This document shows, piece after piece, positions 45,326-46,731 of a stretch of 46,731 nt of DNA. The stretch is from a virus. The translations under genes were made by a program, and so were the position numbers. The notes under the pieces are model-generated. The model was not told the origin of the DNA. It did no database searches and saw nothing but the letters and a program-made list of their open reading frames with translations. Each line of letters opens with the position of its first letter. Position 1 is the stretch's first letter. The DNA lies in the IMG/VR virus record IMGVR_UViG_3300037063_000012, positions 1-46,731 of that record; one strand, written 5' to 3'.

Positions 45326-46209
45326 CTAAGACGATCTACGTTTCAGGTCCCATGACGAATTATGAAAATTTCAACTATCCGGCTTTTCACGCGAACGCGG
45401 CCTTCCTGCGTGAGGGCGGATGGAACGTCATCTCCCCCGCCGAACTAGACGCCGATCTAGGTATCGATGAGACCACGGTTATGACCGAGGCGCTGTATCT
45501 CGACATCATCAAGCACGACTATGCCGCGCTCTTGAAATGTGACGCCATCGCTTTCATTCCCGGATGGGAGAAGTCGCGTGGTGCCAAGTTGGAGAGTGAC
45601 TTTGCGAACGTACTCAAACTTGAGCGCTACCGAGTTGATGCGAGCAAGTCGTACTTGGAGCAAGAAAAGATATTGGCGTTTACCGGTTTTGCTGGTAGTG
45701 GGAAGGATTCTGTTGCTCAGCAGTTCGTGAAGAACGATGGCTATGAGCGCATCGGCTTCGCGGACCCGCTGAAGAAAATGCTCTACGCTCTCAATCCCCG
45801 TATCGAACTTTTCAACGACGACTTCATTGGGCACTGGCACATCAAGAACATTGTCGATATCAAGGGATGGGACGAGGCCAAGAAAGAGCCCGAGATTCGT
45901 CAGTTGCTTCAAAAACTTGGGACAGAAAGTGGGCGCGCCGCACTGGGTGAAGACATCTGGGTTAAGACACTCTTCAATGGTCCTCACGGTGCTCGTATCG
46001 TCATTCCGGATGTGCGCTTCAGGAACGAGGCCGTCGAGATTAGCCGTCGCGGCGGAAAGGTAATTCGGATTGTTCGTCCCGGCGTTGGTCCGGTGAACGA
46101 CCATGCCTCCGATCAAATCAACTTCGAGGCTGACTACGTTTTGGTCAACGACGGTACGCTAGAGGAAGCGTACGCTACTCTGAAGTCTTACTTGGAGCCA
46201 CCGTTCTAA
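45322..46209 (+). CDS. DUF4406-dNMP kinase fusion
   Basis: 295 residues, TTG start with GGAGG seven bases upstream. Residues 1-105 match DUF4406, a nucleoside 2-deoxyribosyltransferase-like fold (IYVSGPMTNYENFNYPAF, LKCDAIAFIPGWEKSRGAKLE). Residues 115-295 match phage deoxynucleoside monophosphate kinases: P-loop GFAGSGKDS (122-130), RIGFADPLKKML, QKLGTESGRAALGEDIWVK, VIPDVRFRNEAV, DHASD. It would raise dNTP supply, and the first domain may hydrolyse or transfer nucleosides. The fusion is discussed in the findings. Confidence 0.8.
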   Translation: MTKTIYVSGPMTNYENFNYPAFHANAAFLREGGWNVISPAELDADLGIDETTVMTEALYLDIIKHDYAALLKCDAIAFIPGWEKSRGAKLESDFANVLKLERYRVDASKSYLEQEKILAFTGFAGSGKDSVAQQFVKNDGYERIGFADPLKKMLYALNPRIELFNDDFIGHWHIKNIVDIKGWDEAKKEPEIRQLLQKLGTESGRAALGEDIWVKTLFNGPHGARIVIPDVRFRNEAVEISRRGGKVIRIVRPGVGPVNDHASDQINFEADYVLVNDGTLEEAYATLKSYLEPPF

Positions 46210-46715
46210 TGACCTATCAAGTTGCTAACGGTACCATAAAGGGTGTTCACTCTCCAGCGGTTTGTGCTGGCTCAATCTGCTGCATTCACAACCCCTCTGC
46301 ACACTCAATGCTTTCCTTCCCGCAACATTTCGGGCGCAGAGGAACTGTGCTCATGGAGCGCGAATGCCCTCATGGATTCTTTCACCCGGACCCTGACGAT
46401 CCCAAGACGCAAGACTGGGTTGTCCGTCGTCATCACTGCGACGGGTGCTGCAAGGGCTGTTACACCGGCTATCCGGGGAAGCCGGACTGGTGGGGAGACG
46501 AGCAACACACTCCCGACCGCCGCCTGCTTGTTAACAAGGCGCAATGCAGGGCTTGTGGGGACATCATCGAGTCCAAGAGTGTCCATGATTTCGTTGAGTG
46601 TAATTGCGGGGCCATCTTTGTGGATGGCGGACGTGAGTACCAGCGATTCGGCGCAGATTTCTTGGAGAACTTCATCGACCTGAGTGAATACGAAGAGATT
46701 AACAATGACAATTAG
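46209..46715 (+). CDS. Zinc-ribbon protein (168 aa)
   Basis: ATG overlaps the kinase stop (TAATG). The N-terminal part has many Cys/His (CAGSICCIHN, RECPHGFFHPD, HHCDGCCKGC). The C-terminal part CRACGDIIESKSVHDFVECN then CGAIFVDGGREYQRF is a zinc ribbon module I recognise from phage proteins of unknown function. Co-transcribed with the dNMP kinase gene. Confidence 0.7.
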   Translation: MTYQVANGTIKGVHSPAVCAGSICCIHNPSAHSMLSFPQHFGRRGTVLMERECPHGFFHPDPDDPKTQDWVVRRHHCDGCCKGCYTGYPGKPDWWGDEQHTPDRRLLVNKAQCRACGDIIESKSVHDFVECNCGAIFVDGGREYQRFGADFLENFIDLSEYEEINNDN

Positions 46716-46731
46716 CGAAGCACTCGACACC
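46705..46731 (+). CDS. Partial gene at right edge
   Basis: Nine codons, MTISEALDT, start within the last codons of the zinc-ribbon gene (11-base overlap) and run off the window. Nothing more can be said. Confidence 0.5.

Overview
This window is a stretch of a tailed-phage genome, probably a contractile-tailed (myovirus-type) phage of an actinobacterium. Head and tail genes, a sheath, a tube and a full baseplate set show the virion type. The actinobacterial host is an inference from two things: several genes have a -10 hexamer exactly six bases before the start codon (leaderless mRNAs, common in Actinobacteria), and the HNH and zinc-ribbon proteins resemble families I know from actinophages. 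No integrase or host gene is seen.

Layout. Almost everything up to 43.9 kb is on the minus strand, so it is transcribed right to left. 35.4-33.4 kb: small genes, a resolvase-like nuclease and zinc-ribbon/membrane proteins. 33.4-22.1 kb: large terminase, portal, a protease-scaffold gene with a nested scaffold start, major capsid protein, connector and tail-completion proteins. 22.1-5.1 kb: sheath, tube, tail assembly chaperone with a likely -1 frameshift, tape measure, LysM and hub proteins, spike-like protein, gp25, baseplate J, and a mosaic receptor-binding region. 5.1-1.0 kb: lysis or entry cassette with three cysteine-peptidase-fold proteins and two membrane proteins. 1.0-0 kb: HNH endonuclease and small zinc-binding proteins.

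The most unusual part is 35.7-43.6 kb. It holds about 45 tRNA genes, all on the minus strand and together covering all 20 amino acids, interrupted by two HNH endonuclease genes and a 25-residue membrane peptide gene. Inside the array at 36.75-37.09 kb is a complete-looking bacterial type A RNase P RNA (rnpB), with a -10 box placed so that transcription starts at the first base of helix P1. Between tRNA-Pro and tRNA-Glu lie three tRNA-like units whose halves are in reversed order (3' half, linker, 5' half), broken at the anticodon loop: circularly permuted tRNAs. The array also shows a duplicated Leu-Ala-Ala-Phe block, decaying copies, and a tandem repeat that has overrun one tRNA end.

Regulation. 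A family of minus-strand promoters shares CTAAAGA directly upstream of the -35 box, 16-17 bp spacing and an extended TGn -10. Rho-independent terminators lie after the array and between the tail chaperone and tape measure genes. From 43.95 kb rightward genes run on the plus strand: a winged-helix-like protein, then a promoter with a palindromic operator between -35 and -10, a coiled-coil protein, a fused DUF4406/dNMP kinase and a zinc-ribbon protein. All function calls come from reading the sequence; no database search was run.
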